Below are positions 20,408-31,783 of a DNA stretch of 33,481 bases, in pieces. Location: positions 1 to 33,481 of the forward strand of contig NW_027192224.1 in NCBI RefSeq assembly GCF_041956535.1, given 5' to 3'. The stretch's first letter is position 1; each line of letters starts with the position of its first letter. A program made the position numbers and the translations under genes. Under the pieces are notes generated by a model. That model was not told the DNA's origin and searched no databases. It worked only from the letters and a program-made list of their open reading frames with translations. This stretch comes from Calcarisporiella thermophila CBS 279.70. Taxonomy: Eukaryota > Calcarisporiellomycota.

Positions 20408-22013
20408 CTAATGCTTGGTTAGGTGGTCTGCTTCAATTATTTGCCTTATTATTGACTCTGTATGAGCCAGTGTGCATGGGTCATTGCGATCGGAAGTGTT
20501 TCCTTCCTCGGTCACCGACAATCTATAATCCGGGGCATAGAGATGTAGATAGGGGTGATCTGGGAGTTCTTCATCAATTTTACGACCCAAAATTAAAGAG
20601 AGTGTGTAAGCATAACAACGAGCAACATTAGCATGGTTGTATCCTCCTAAAGTGGAAGAGAAAATTGGTTAACGAAGGTCAGGTATATTTATCCTTAAGC
20701 TATGTCATCATGGTACCTCCTCCTAGTAGCAGCGTAGGTTTTCCCCAATCGACAATATGTTGTACGCAATTTGCAAAGCTTGCTATACTCAAGTTCCATT
20801 CAGCAATACGGTCTCCATACAGCCCATCTGCTCCACATTGCACTACTACGGCATCGGGCTTGTAATTCTCTTTGACAGCGTCCGTGATTCTTTTGAAAAA
20901 AGGCATCATTGAACCACCACGTAAGCCAGCTTCGAGAGGCACGTTTATTACTCCCCTTTTTCCCTTGTCAAATAAATAACCACCAGTCCCAGGGTAGAAA
21001 CCTGGAGTATATCGGTGAAAAGAGAGTGTAAGAACTCGATCAGTGAGCTGAAACGCAGCCTCAACTCCATCTCCATGATGCACATCCAGGTCGATATAGA
21101 GAACTCGAGAAAATTGACGTCGTAATTGAAGTATAGCAAGGGTGATGTCGGCGACATAGCAGAAGCCAGCTGCTTTTCTCCTATTACAACAAATCACGTC
21201 TAAACAGAAAAAATAAAATAAATAACAGAGAAAGCTACCGTCTGGCATGATGCCTTCCACCATCCCAATGCACCGCAACATCGCATTTCCCTTCTATTAG
21301 GTACTGCGCTGCAACTATACTCGAACCAGAGACATAGCGAACATATTCACCCATACCCTCGAAAATTGGACAGTCCTAAAGTACATTTAATAGTGTGAGT
21401 GCAGTTAGCGGAATAAATCAAAAAGCCTTTTACATATTCTAGCCCATACTCTTCGCAAAGCTTTTGAAATGGGATTCTTTGGCCATTAATTTGATTGTGG
21501 TCCTCGCACTCCCATGTCTCTTCTACATCTTCCCGCTCCTCCTCTTCTTCGTCGTCTTCTTCTATATTTCCTTTCTCTTTCTCCTTTTGAATATTGTAGC
21601 GCTCTTCCGCAGAGAAAAGAAAATCTAATCACTATAGTGAGTATATTGCATCAATCATAAGAATATATTTTTTGATTTACCAATAAAGTCAGGTGAATGA
21701 AAAGTAACGAGCTGTTCACGTGTTGCTTGACTTGGTGTCAAAATCCTTTTCGATCAAATGACATGATTAGTGAATAATTATATATGTATAAGCGCATAAT
21801 ATCACTGCATTTTCGTACTCCATATCGTTAAATAAGCCATAGGCATTGATTAGAGAGTGTATTATTTCAGACTTTCAATAGAATCAAATTCAATAAATCA
21901 ACCCGTCGATTGAAAAGGAATCTGCACAATAGACTTACTCTCCCCTTGTTGCTCGGCAACCGCGAGGCAATACGCGCGTATTCCGGTGAATATATATATG
22001 CAACTCTTCTCAT
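20408..22013 (-). CDS. Class I histone deacetylase, HDAC8-like
   Basis: Zinc-dependent lysine deacetylase. Seven exons on the minus strand: 22013-21939, 21871-21819, 21745-21681, 21624-21434, 21375-21239, 21180-20717, 20646-20408. They sum to 1224 nt, 407 residues. Joined landmarks are YSPEYARIASRLPSNKGR-SEIIHSLI, TFHSPDFI-DFL, EYGLEY-DCPIFEGMGEYVR, HWDGGRHHARR (catalytic His pair about H170/H171), DLDVHHGDGVEAAF (zinc ligands about D206 and H208), FYPGTG, VQCGADGL and LLLGGG-GYNHANVAR (transition-state Tyr). Sequence order resembles human HDAC8 and yeast Hos1 more than Rpd3, and there is no long C-terminal tail. An acidic Lys/Glu insertion (NIEEDDEEEEERED) follows exon 4's start, where HDAC8 has a short loop. 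It could be a surface interaction segment. The start ATG directly precedes the first conserved strand. The exon 2 donor (GA|GTACG) is the weakest splice call. Confidence 0.93.
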
Positions 22014-22602
22014 TTTTAAAATTTGTATAGCTAAATCCGAGTCGAGGTGCGAAAAGTGGGTTAAATATGAATAAAAAAGTGTTATACGAAAAGTTTTATC
22101 AGAAAGTAATGTGATTACTATGGCTCTTTAATTATCGCGACATTATACAAGCTCACGATATTAAATCCTTGTGTAAAACGCGTCAATGATATTTAAAATC
22201 CGAACTGAATATCCTTAAACAGGGCAAAATACAAAGTCAGAAAGAGTAGATCATGCATTTTCAATTTTAACAGCCAACACAGCACAACAGTGTCCTTATT
22301 GGTTTGTAGTTGTGCGTTGTATTCCATTCCATTGGCATTAACTTTCTTCAAATTCTTTAAGTAGAATCTATCTATCGTTATCAAGGCCGATGGTCAGTGC
22401 CAAGAGAGGTACATCTCGGTGGCGTTATCAAATCTGCGCCATTCCACAATATTAACAGATATCGTTAGTCAGTACGTTTTGTTCTTTAGCTCTTTCCTTT
22501 TTCTTTTCAATATAATCTCCATTCCGTTTTTTATCTTGTCATTCTTTTTTTGCTAAACTTTGTTTATATATTGGTACCCCTCTCTTTTTTATTACAAATA
22601 AT
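22014..22602. other. Divergent promoter region
   Basis: About 590 bases between the HDAC (minus) and R3HCC1L-like (plus) genes. TTTATATATTGG near 22562-22573 is a TATA candidate about 30-40 bases before the plus-strand ATG, followed by a pyrimidine-rich stretch. A 63-codon minus-strand open frame at 22193-22384 shows no features. Confidence 0.45.
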
Positions 22603-23570
22603 ATGACGGATAGCTACTTACAACAGGACAGTCCTCCAGGTAGGCGTCGTTCGTCTATTATCGATCCGCTCACCTCAAGCGAGCATGATCACGAGAACAT
22701 TCGCCAGCAAGCCGCCGCAAAATTGGCCTTAGCGGCACGCAAGCGTCAAAGCTATCAGGCTACAGCTGAGTTACAACGCGCACGCCCCCATTCTTTCGGC
22801 AGTACCAGTAATGGTCATGTGAATATCAGTAAAGCACAGCAGCCACCACTGCAACAGAATCAACCCAACTCCCAAAAGCGTATGTCGCTGCCCCTCTCGC
22901 CACGACTTCCTTCGTACTACTACGAAGAGAGTGAGGTCAATAGGCGAATGCAAGAACAACTGCAACAAACAACCGAAAAGATTGGCGTGGGTGGAGATGT
23001 AAATGAAAATTCTAGGCGATCGAAAAGGAACTCGCTTGTTGACCCGACTTATCTTGACTCTGGTAAATCTTTTTTTTCTTTGTATTCATTTTTTTCTCCA
23101 TTAACCTGTTCATTATACTCTTCATAGCGGCATCAGTTGTACAAACACCTGAGAGTCAGACCACTATTCTCGATGTGTATGACTTCTCTCCCTCCTTTAA
23201 GACCCAAGATTTACAAAATATTTTCTCAGTGTACGAAGGAATGCGCGGGGGCTATCGTATAAAATGGATCCACGATACTCGAGCTCTCATTTTATTCGAG
23301 CATCCGGCAACCGCTAAACAGGCTTACCTTGCCAATGTTGGGAACCCCGTAGCAAAGGTACGCCCATACACTGGCACTTTAGACTTTTTGAACAATTCAC
23401 GGCGCGATCCCTCATCCAAACGACATTCTATCGATATACTCTCAAAGCGAGTGCAGGACGCATTCGATGCACAACGACAAATGCGATCTATTCACGGTAA
23501 CTGTAAACAGTGTCAAATTCGACTTCATCTAGATATCACTAACGATATACTTTTGATGAATCAACAATAG
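22603..23570 (+). CDS. R3HCC1L-like RNA-recognition-fold protein
   Basis: Two exons, 22603-23062 and 23128-23570 (donor GGTAAATC, acceptor TTCATAG), give 300 residues. The first ~150 residues are disordered and rich in Ser, Gln and Arg (GRRRSSIIDPL, QAAAKLALAARKRQSYQ, SQKRMSLPLSPRLPSYYYEE), with several RRxS and SP sites that kinases could use. The second half carries one RRM-like domain: TTILDVYDFSPSFKTQDLQN, IKWIHDTRALILFEHPATAK and KVRPY. This matches the C-terminal domain of R3H/coiled-coil proteins R3HCC1L and R3HCC1, although no R3H motif is present here. Possibly an RNA- or exon-junction-associated factor, inferred from the family. It ends with a basic helical tail and HGNCKQCQIRL. Confidence 0.82.
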
Positions 23571-23917
23571 AAAAAAGAGAGTTTTAGCGTGCAACCTTTA
23601 ATGGCACTGAGATGGCGAATATTTCCTATACGTATAGCTTATCTACTTAGTGTTATTTTCTTGTTTCTCTTCCCCCCCTTTTTTTGGTTCCATCTCCTCC
23701 TTTATCATGTATTTTGAATTATTTCACTTTGGGTTTTGTATTATTTTTTTCCTTAATTTCTTGTAATGCTTGAAATTTTATTATATTATATTTTGTTTTA
23801 CTTCTTCCTATGTCTGTGACGATAGGTTGCTATCATTATCATTTAATGGAAATATTATTACTGTGCAATTAAGTGAGAAAATTCTTAAATTACAGTGATT
23901 ACAGTGAAATAAAAAGT

Positions 23918-24214
23918 TCAGTTCGACAACTTTTCCCACATCTCATGGTATGTTTCATCTAGCGTACGGTGAAATCCTTGTCGATTCCTAAAAGTGAGAC
24001 TCTCACCATCTGTAGGAGAGTAAATTAACGTGGATAAACTGCGGGTACTTAATGGAATTCTTTCATTAGGCGCACTTCTGTGGTCGATCATACAAAGAAA
24101 CAACAAAATTGAAATAATTGTAAGGCCAAAAAAATTCCGACTAAGATGAAAAGATTTCCAAATGGAAGAATAATTACAGAAATGGAGTTCCTCGAATTGA
24201 TGCATGCCCTTCAT
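23918..24214 (-). CDS. Small single-pass membrane protein, possible UstYa-like fragment
   Basis: 98 codons from ATG 24214: a polar N-terminus, one membrane helix (FFGLTIISILLFLCMI, about residues 29-44), then an exposed segment ending YSPTDGESLTF...GFHRTLDETYHEMWEKLSN. The TM followed by a 'YSP...E-D-x-x-W-x-x-L' segment resembles the N-terminal third of fungal UstYa-type (DUF3328) proteins, which modify ribosomal peptides. The HxxHC motifs that would follow are absent, and no downstream exon was found. It is either a truncated relic or a small unrelated membrane protein. Low certainty. Confidence 0.35.
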   Translation of the reverse strand: MKGMHQFEELHFCNYSSIWKSFHLSRNFFGLTIISILLFLCMIDHRSAPNERIPLSTRSLSTLIYSPTDGESLTFRNRQGFHRTLDETYHEMWEKLSN

Positions 24215-26213
24215 ATTTTTCTCTATTCCAGGTTTGTGACTCAAGAGTCAATGCTATGGTTTCTGCGGATACTAATTTCTTATTGAAGTGGAATTGTAAC
24301 AAGATTAGAGCGCAATAGGAACATAGATCTTCTTTAAAACATTTACTTTGGAACTTAATTTTACGGCAGGAGCAGAATTCGCGGTTGATTTAGCTGGTTT
24401 CGGGTCAGAGGAAACTTTTTTCTTCATTCTACATTTGCACTTAATATGGGATATTCACCTTTTTGAACATTGGTATCTTCCTCAAAATTAAATCTAAAAG
24501 TTATATTTTGAACTAAATGTGAAAATCTGCCTTGGAGAACAATTCGATTGTAGATAGCGCAGTGCCAAATGCACAGATATTTGAAATTTGAAATTGATAA
24601 CTAGCAGAAGAGTTTGGATGTAGACAATCCTTGTGAAACCCCCTCGGTTTGCATTGCAAAAAATTGAACTTCTCCATTTGAGATCATAGTGCCAAGTGAT
24701 ATTGCGAAGAACGTATTGCAAATATTGAATACATTATGCGGTTGGCTTCTACAACATCCCCTAAGTTTTTCAGGCATTATAGCCAGCTGTTAATCAGTCA
24801 ACTATTTCTATTGTGCTAATTTTTACAACATATAAAGCCATATTTGTTGATTCGATATAATTCTATATTACTTAGGAACCAACTACAATGATCCATGTTT
24901 TGTAAATATTTTTTGTGGCAGCCTTTCTACTAATATCCGATATGATTTAAAGCCAACCGCAATTGTGACATTCCATTCCATTCACTTTGCAAAGCGAACA
25001 CCAATGTATCTATTTAGGATCCATAAGATTGCTCTCCTAATAAGATTTTCATTGATTACGAGCATATCAACTTAAAGGTATATTTTGGCTTAATCACGAG
25101 ATGCCTACATCGCCTAGAAATACACTTAATCGACCCATTATTACGCTGTTTTGGGGTTCTCAGGGATAAGAGGATTCTCATGATTTTCCAGTATTTGTCG
25201 GAAACTCAAATCTGTCATGATATGTTTATCCAAAAGTTTGTACTGCACGCTTAGGTTGTGTAGTTGTTTATTAGCATTATATATGCGCAATCTGCTTTTG
25301 CTGAGGCCAATGGCTTGTCAATATATGGTGGCACTGCTTACGAAAATACCCTTAGCTTACTTATTTCTATTTGATATATATGTTATTTATATTGGAATGT
25401 TTGGGAATAGAATAGAGGATCAGAGAGTGGAAAAAAGGATAAAGGAGGAGAGTATATGCTGCTCTTAGTCACAGCTGATCGCGATGGGAAGGATAGAGTG
25501 TGTCCTAACGAGCCTCATAGCTCCAAGCAGCTTTATTCTATAATATGCATTAACGATTTTCGAGAAGGAATGGTGGCTGTGAGCGTGATCGCACTGCTTT
25601 GGGAATAAGCGCAATGAAATCTTATTACGATGCAGGTAGGCTTTTGAATTTATTTCTTACTTTTTGGTTAATCCCAGTTGCACTGCCATTCTTATGTTCA
25701 GGTATTAGGATCTAGATATATTTTGAAGCAATTCCTAAATGTCAATGGTAAATCTACAACATCTTGTATGATTCAGGCAAATTGTTAAATTACAAAGCTC
25801 AACTCCTGATGCCAGCCAATATCCAATCATTCAAATAATATTAGGAGTCGTTTTTTTCAGTGATTGTTTGAAATATTACGCTCTCGAGAGGCTGAACCAA
25901 TAAAAAAAATCAAAATCATCAAACCCATCAATCCAAGCTCAATTCCTAGTGCAGAATTTTCCCATGAGCTTATAAGTTTCTTTCCGATCAGATTTTGGAA
26001 CAGTTTCTTCATTCAAATAATGCACTGCTCTCTGCAGGAAATGGCTCACAGAGGAAATCGACTAAGTAACATACGCTGAGTATCGCATAGGGCGGCATAT
26101 CCGCCCCATTGTCCAGATCGAGTCAGAAGATTGAAGTTGGATTATGGAACTGACTCATGCATTTGCCTTCTACTTGAGAAGTGATAACTATTTACATATG
26201 CGAACCATTTTCT

Positions 26214-26228
26214 ATAAATAGTTGCCCA
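26214..26228 (+). promoter_or_regulatory. TATA-containing element ATAAATAGTTGCCCA
   Basis: A 15-base string, 39-53 bases upstream of the ATG at 26267, preceded by TCT so the box reads TCTATAAATAG. The identical 15 bases occur at 29187-29201 upstream of the alpha-galactosidase ATG, on the same strand. Confidence 0.5.
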
Positions 26229-26266
26229 AATTGCTTGCTGCTTAGAACTCAATAAGATTAACCACG

Positions 26267-26479
26267 ATGAAAAAGACACTTTTCCTAGTTTTATTCTTAC
26301 TTTCACTTCTTTCTGCTGTAAAGGGTGTTTGCAAACGTCCATGTTGCAACGATTGTTGGTGCTGTCATTGCTGCCGAGGTGCACAACTTGAAGAATTTGC
26401 AAAGCAAGAATTTGCAGGAAACATCGCAAGAGCTGAACAGTTTCTCAGTAAACTCCGGGCAAAAACACTCGAGCAATAA
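26267..26479 (+). CDS. Putative secreted cysteine-cluster small protein
   Basis: 70 residues. MKKTLFLVLFLLSLLSAVKG is a textbook signal peptide. Next come eight cysteines within 15 residues (22, 26, 27, 30, 32, 33, 35, 36; VCKRPCCNDCWCCHCC), then an amphipathic charged helix (LEEFAKQEFAGNIARAEQFL). The cysteine density suggests metal binding or a tightly bridged knot. A second frame, open to 26597, overlaps from 26325. A GTAAAG donor at 26310 (CTGCT|GTAAAGG) could splice the signal peptide onto that frame instead, giving a cysteine-free secreted protein of roughly 80-100 residues. Both readings keep the signal peptide. A TATA element sits just upstream. The gene is likely real; the mature sequence is undecided. 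Confidence 0.5.
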   Translation: MKKTLFLVLFLLSLLSAVKGVCKRPCCNDCWCCHCCRGAQLEEFAKQEFAGNIARAEQFLSKLRAKTLEQ

Positions 26480-26599
26480 CGAGCTCATGGTCTCTTCTCT
26501 TACATCGTATACTAAGAAATTTTCTCGAGTTTTCTCATCTGACTCTCCCTGGAATACATTCAAATTTGGTCAAGAGCATGTAATGCCAAATAAATAGTA

Positions 26600-27326
26600 T
26601 CAATTAATTGTTTCATCTAAACTAAACAGTATTTATAAACCCAGGCATACTACTTTTTCTATTATAAAATGTTACATGCAGTGATAATAAGAAGAAATCA
26701 AATACTGAATGGATTGATTATTTTAGTCGTACTTATTGAATGAGTTATCATCCTATAGATTCTCAGCAAATTCTCTGAAAATAAATTCTTAAGTGAATTT
26801 CGTTTCAGGGGCTAAATCCATGCGTACTAGTTCCTTTACTGCTCTTGCAATATAGCAATGGATCCTTTCAATCTAGATTAAATATCTATATGTAAATATC
26901 TATAGCTCCATACTCTTCCGTTCCAGACCTCAGTTATATTACGACAGTAAATGCTTTGATCTAGGGATTTTTAACGGCATTTGCATTATAAGCAATGCAG
27001 TATTATTAATGCTACTCTTTTTCGGCCTCCTTATAGCCAACTTATGAACCTCACTTTGGATTAATAACACATTAATAGCTTAGCTGCTTTGAAAGAAGAG
27101 TTAAATTTGTTTTTTGTTAATAAAAACTAATTTATCATTTATTATGTGCACAAAGTTCCATTTCAAAGCACCTCTATTAACAATCAATTTTGTAAAGTAG
27201 GCACAATTCTTCGCCTGTGTGGCTTGTAGATCCTTAAACTTGTTCGTTTCAACTTTAGAGCTGGAATTCGTATTTTTATTGCAGCGATCAAAGCGTCAAT
27301 TCTTTCTCTAAAACTGGTGGAAACAA
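26600..27326. other. AT-rich intergenic region before ATG5
   Basis: No supportable gene or repeat between the cysteine-cluster ORF and ATG5. Confidence 0.5.
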
Positions 27327-28473
27327 ATGGCAAATGCAACCCCTAAATCCAATCCAATAACTAAAGCAGTATGGGAAGGCAGCATTCCTATTCGCTTCTC
27401 ACTCGATCCAAAAGAAGCGGAATCGTTTGGAGTTTCACTTGAATCTTGTATTGTAAGTTCCATTCTACTTTAATTGCACTCTGGCTTTCCTTCAATATTC
27501 GTCCGTTCTACTCCAGATCCAAGCACCACGATGCTCTTATCTTTCCCTTCTTACATCACAAATCCGAAAATTTTTCGTGGATTTGGGGCTGCAATTTTTC
27601 GGAGATGACACAGAAATTTGGTACGAATACAACGGCACGCCATGCAAGTGGTAATGTTAAAAAATCACACAATCGTTTTATTGTACATTCATTTAGATGT
27701 TCTATATCTCGTTTTCCTTCTACAATGAAGGCACTATCCAATAGGACTGCTGTATGATTTGTTAACTCACAATGATCCCTCTTCTGATTCAATACAAGCG
27801 CTACCTTGGCGGTTGACTGTACACTTTGAGAATTTCCCAGCAAACCAGCTGATTCGTGGACAGGCTGTCGATGCAACTCAAGATTTCTTTTTTTCTATGG
27901 TTAAAGAGGTTAATTAGTATATTTATCCGGAGCCTGACTTTGGATTAAATCTCGCTTTATTTTTCGTATAGGCCGATTTTTTAATGCATGGCTCAACCAA
28001 AAAGCTAATGAATCTATCCAAGGACGATCAGACACAATTATGGGATGGGTTGGCATCAAGTATGTTGACTTAGAATGAAGATTTCTTCCTTCTCCAGTTT
28101 ACTGATCCGTAAATTTTGTGATGTTATATCTTGCACAGATAGCTACGAACGTTTCTGGAGCATAAACCAACGACTATCTCCTGCAGATGCCCCCCAAACG
28201 CGCTATATCCCGTTACGAGTTTACCTCCCCGATGCCTCCGTTGTGATTCAAGAACCATTGAGTCCTTTTGACGAGGATGGCTCCCTACTTACATTATGGG
28301 ACGCACTTCACCGCCTGCTCCCAGATCTCTTCCCAGATAAAAAGGCTAAGCCTTGTGCATTGCCTGTGGTCCACGGAGTTATTCCGCAAATGGAGATGCC
28401 GTTGATTTGGGCTGCACAGCAACTCTCTTACCCGGATAATTTCTTGCATATTGTCATCCTGCTCAAGAGCTGA
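27327..28473 (+). CDS. ATG5: Autophagy protein 5
   Basis: ATG5 is conjugated to ATG12 and binds ATG16. The complex acts as the E3 for attaching ATG8 to phosphatidylethanolamine on the phagophore. Five exons: 27327-27452, 27517-27650, 27731-27908, 27972-28059, 28139-28473. They sum to 861 nt, 286 residues. Landmarks are [101 protein letters not shown] and NSYERFWSINQRL. The C-terminal ubiquitin-like domain is YIPLRVYLP...PVVHGVIPQMEMPLIWAAQ. Lys145 in MVKEAD aligns with the ATG12 acceptor lysine of other ATG5 proteins. The fold order UblA, helix-rich, UblB is complete. Length is close to animal and yeast proteins. No oddities. Confidence 0.96.
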
Positions 28474-29276
28474 CAACCTTCATCATGTTTTACAATTAGT
28501 GTACCTTTCTAATCTAAGAGATTAACTTTATATTGTCTTTATAATTAATGCATCATTTCCGTCTTTCTCTTTTTCATTTATTTGTTGTACTGCCTTTTAT
28601 ATCGACCCCTTTATATGAGATTTTTGTCTTGCATCTCTAGCTTTATTTTATTTTAGCTGGCAGAAAATGTATAAAGCGAAGAATAAATACCCCTCTATTT
28701 TACTTTTTACAAGAATGAAATACACAATGAGCGACATACGTCATGTTTTTTTTTCAGTACTCTCATTGAAGCGAGTATATTTTCTGTCAAAAATATCTAT
28801 GTAGAGTTGAATTTACTGATGCTAGGCTTGTTAAACCTTCTGAATGTATTAGACTTCATTTATCTTAAACGTTGCCCAAAGGCTTTTTGTCACGTAATGG
28901 CTAAACTTGGGTACTTTTCTTTGATGCAAAGCCCAACAGGATTCTATGCTTCTATTATGGTGTGAGCTTATTTATTTTCCCCTTATCTATCCTGTTTGTA
29001 TAACAAAAAACTCCCATAGAATACATGTTGTCCCCATTTTTAATACATTAGCTTTTTCGAACTGCACCTGTCCACAATCACTGTATATTGCATGTTTCTA
29101 ATGCAATTTAAGCGTTTCGCACAAGAATTTTCTTGTGACTTGTCTCATTGAGGTCGCGTGACTGTAAATGGTAGAAATGGTGGCAAATAAATAGTTGCCC
29201 ACCAATATCAATGCAGCTTCCTAATTGCCTATTAATCCTTATCTTCCAAACATACACTGGTCAATAACGAGAAAAC
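28474..29276. other. Intergenic region upstream of alpha-galactosidase
   Basis: ATG5 3' flank and alpha-galactosidase promoter. Apart from the shared TATA element at 29187 nothing specific is seen. Confidence 0.5.
29187..29201 (+). promoter_or_regulatory. Second copy of ATAAATAGTTGCCCA
   Basis: Identical over 15 bases to 26214-26228. It lies 76-90 bases upstream of the alpha-galactosidase ATG at 29277. The AT part is a credible TATA box; GTTGCCCA would then lie just downstream, as a core-promoter or activator element. Confidence 0.45.
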
Positions 29277-31201
29277 ATGAGTAGAATAGCAAAATTTTTG
29301 GTAGTAACACTGATGGGGGGACTGTGTAGTCTTAGTTATGCACTAGACAATGGGTTTGTTCGTCCTCCAATGGGGTAATGTCGAAGAAAAGAACCTCCAT
29401 TTGGAGTTTAGAGCGAACACATGAAAAACATTAACTATTTGGATTCCAGATGGAACAGTTGGAACAAATTTGCATGTAATGTGGACGAAGCGTTAATACG
29501 CGAAACTGCAGATGCAATGGTGAATTCAGGTATAAGAATGAAGCTATAGCGCCATGGCATTAAATTGATAGTGTCTATCACAAAGGTCTGGCCGCGGCTG
29601 GTTATGAATATATAGTGATAGACGACTGTTGGCAAAGTTTTCGTGATACTAATGGGACTATCCATCCAGATTACAAAACGTAAAAAATTTTACATCCTAT
29701 CTAACTAAAATAGAGCATTACCTAGGTATAATTTAACCAGGTTTCCATCGGGTATGCGGGCACTAGCAGATTACGTTCATTCAAAGGGTAAACTTCAGGA
29801 AACTCTATGACAGTATTCTAAATATTTCCAGCAATTTCATTCAATATATCTATAGATTTGCTATTCGGACTGTACACCGATGCCGGAATAATGACATGCC
29901 AGGGACGACCTGGATCACTGGGTAATGGGGGATCAAACTTTCTTCAGTATAATAGCTCTCTAGTAAATGCTCTTAATAACAGGCTTCGAAGATATCGATG
30001 CTAAAACCTATGCGGATTGGGAGGTGGATTTTGTAAAGGTAGATAATTGTCACAATAACGGAGTTCCAGCGTTGTTACGATACACAAGTAAGCCATTGAA
30101 TATGATTACCTTGTCTCAACCAGAATATGCTTACAATTTACCTCTAAACTTCCTTTGTAAATTGTGAATTAGAAATGCGAGATGCTTTGAACGTAACAGG
30201 AAGACCAATATTCTATAGCATCTGTAATTGGTAGACAGCCATCCTGGTTATTTGGACACTCATAATGATAAGCAATCAAATTAACTGTCATAATTTCTCA
30301 TCTCCAGGGGAGAGGAATACGTGTGGAAATGGGCCCAGAATGTAGGAAACTCATTTCGTACAACCGAGGACATAGGCGACCACTTCAACCCCACTAGTTG
30401 GCGAGAGTCTGGCCCCTGTTACCCGTGCGGTGTTGTAGATATCATCGACAGAATGGCAGAAATGACAAAGTACGCGACCATCGGATCATATCCAGATCCC
30501 GATATGTTGGAAGTTGGGAATGGTGGAATGGTAGTATATTTTATGTTGTTATCTTTAGTGATTGAGCATAATTAACCCAGTAGTTAAACCGAATTAGAGT
30601 TATGAAGAATATAAAACACACTTTACTTTCTGGGCAGCATTCAAGGCCCCACTGATTATCGGCTGTGATTTGCGGAATATGAGTCCAGAGACCCTTCAGA
30701 TTCTGACAGCGGAAGAAGTCATTGCTGTAAATCAGGATCCGCTTGGGAAAGCTGTTCAACGAGTTCGACGGGACCGATTTCGTGGAGTGGAAGTGTGGGC
30801 AGGACCACTTAAAAACGACGATACCGTAGTTGGTAATACTAGACTTATTGAACCAATCCAATTCGTTTATACCTTTATATCGCCATCGACCTTATGATTG
30901 ACCTATATACATTTTCTTTTTTTACTCAATAATGTAGTATTATTCAATCGGAATACATGGTCAACTTCAATATCAGTTCACTTTTCTTTTGACCTGGGGA
31001 TGACTCGTAATTCACGTTTCAGAGTGCGCGACCTATGGCAAAAAAAGGATATCGGTGACTATGTTGGCCAGTAAATGTCCTCCTCCCATATTCCAAAAAA
31101 AAAATAGACTACTGTACACTATCTTTTCATTCTCTTTTAGATTTGAGGCAAAATCCGTCCCTGGGCATGGCGTCGTAATGTTGCGGCTCTCTTTGCAATA
31201 G
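29277..31201 (+). CDS. Secreted GH27 alpha-galactosidase
   Basis: Hydrolyses terminal alpha-1,6-galactosyl residues of raffinose-type sugars and galactomannans; probably secreted. Eleven exons: 29277-29374, 29450-29529, 29586-29679, 29741-29787, 29856-29921, 29983-30087, 30173-30230, 30308-30530, 30598-30832, 30938-31070, 31141-31201. They sum to 1200 nt, 399 residues. Signal peptide is residues 1-22. Joined landmarks are [55 protein letters not shown] (nucleophile about D149), [10 protein letters not shown] (acid/base about D204), [34 protein letters not shown] and [14 protein letters not shown]. The C-terminal beta-sandwich domain follows (VLFNRN...[11 protein letters not shown]...[11 protein letters not shown]). 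All catalytic parts are present. The many introns (about 52-107 nt) are the most in any gene of the window. Confidence 0.95.
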
Positions 31202-31551
31202 ATATACTGGTGGAGAAGAACTAGAATATTTCTTTGAATCTCCGCATAGTTCCAATTGATCAGTTTATTTCAATAATGGGTAACTCATCCATTCATCTAC
31301 ATATAATATATTGGAGTGTCATGGGATTGTACTTGTTAATGAATATATATATTTTGCATTATATATTTACTTTTTTTCCATATTTGATATTTTTTCTGTA
31401 ATGTATGTTAACTTAAATGATGCTTTACTTTACCCTTCATAATTATCCCACATGACTCGAAATGTAATCTAATTATATATTTGATTGCATGAAATATTGG
31501 CAATAATATATCGTTATTTATTATATGAATGTAATACTGTTTTTGCACTCC
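31202..31551. other. AT-rich 3' flank of alpha-galactosidase
   Basis: No gene seen. The target site of the downstream solo LTR begins at 31552. Confidence 0.5.
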
Positions 31552-31556
31552 CTTGG

Positions 31557-31783
31557 CGTTGGAGGACGACCAGGCGTGACCTAAGTCTGAAATAGTCTAG
31601 ATAATCTGTGTTACGACGATTGACATCATTATTACACCTTATCTCTTTTATCTCTTATCCTATCCTATCATATATATAAGATGTGATCTATCTCTCTTGA
31701 GTTCTTTGGTGTGTTTGAGTTGTGTTATCCCTTCTGCTTGTCTTCCTTCCTTTTTATCAATACATTCTTATTAAATTCCAACA
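31557..31783 (+). repeat. Solo LTR with CTTGG target-site duplication
   Basis: 227 bases, from CGTTGGAGGACGACCAGGCG (first T of TG mutated to C) to AAATTCCAACA. CTTGG flanks it on both sides (31552-31556, 31784-31788). It shares with the 10076 LTR the start, TGTGTTACGACG, the CATATATATA(A/G)GATGTG box, GTGTTATCCCTTCT and the terminal AATTCCAACA. With no internal sequence on either side it is the product of LTR-LTR recombination. It sits about 270 bases upstream of the eL39 gene. Confidence 0.85.

Larger units (their letters stand above)
23571..26266. other. 2.7-kb sparse region
   Basis: Contains the possible UstYa-like fragment (23918-24214) and several open frames without features (24494-24721 minus; 25217-25468 plus; 25864-26079 plus). 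A 40-codon minus-strand ORF starting at 24427 (MKKKVSSDPKPAKSTANS...) is lysine-, serine- and alanine-rich. It ends in a GTAAATG donor and might be an N-terminal exon of the fragment gene, but I could not find a clean acceptor. Confidence 0.4.

Noticed and set aside
25217-25468. 83-codon plus-strand hydrophobic open frame
   Set aside because: Irregular hydrophobicity and no homologous blocks; likely chance in AT-rich DNA.
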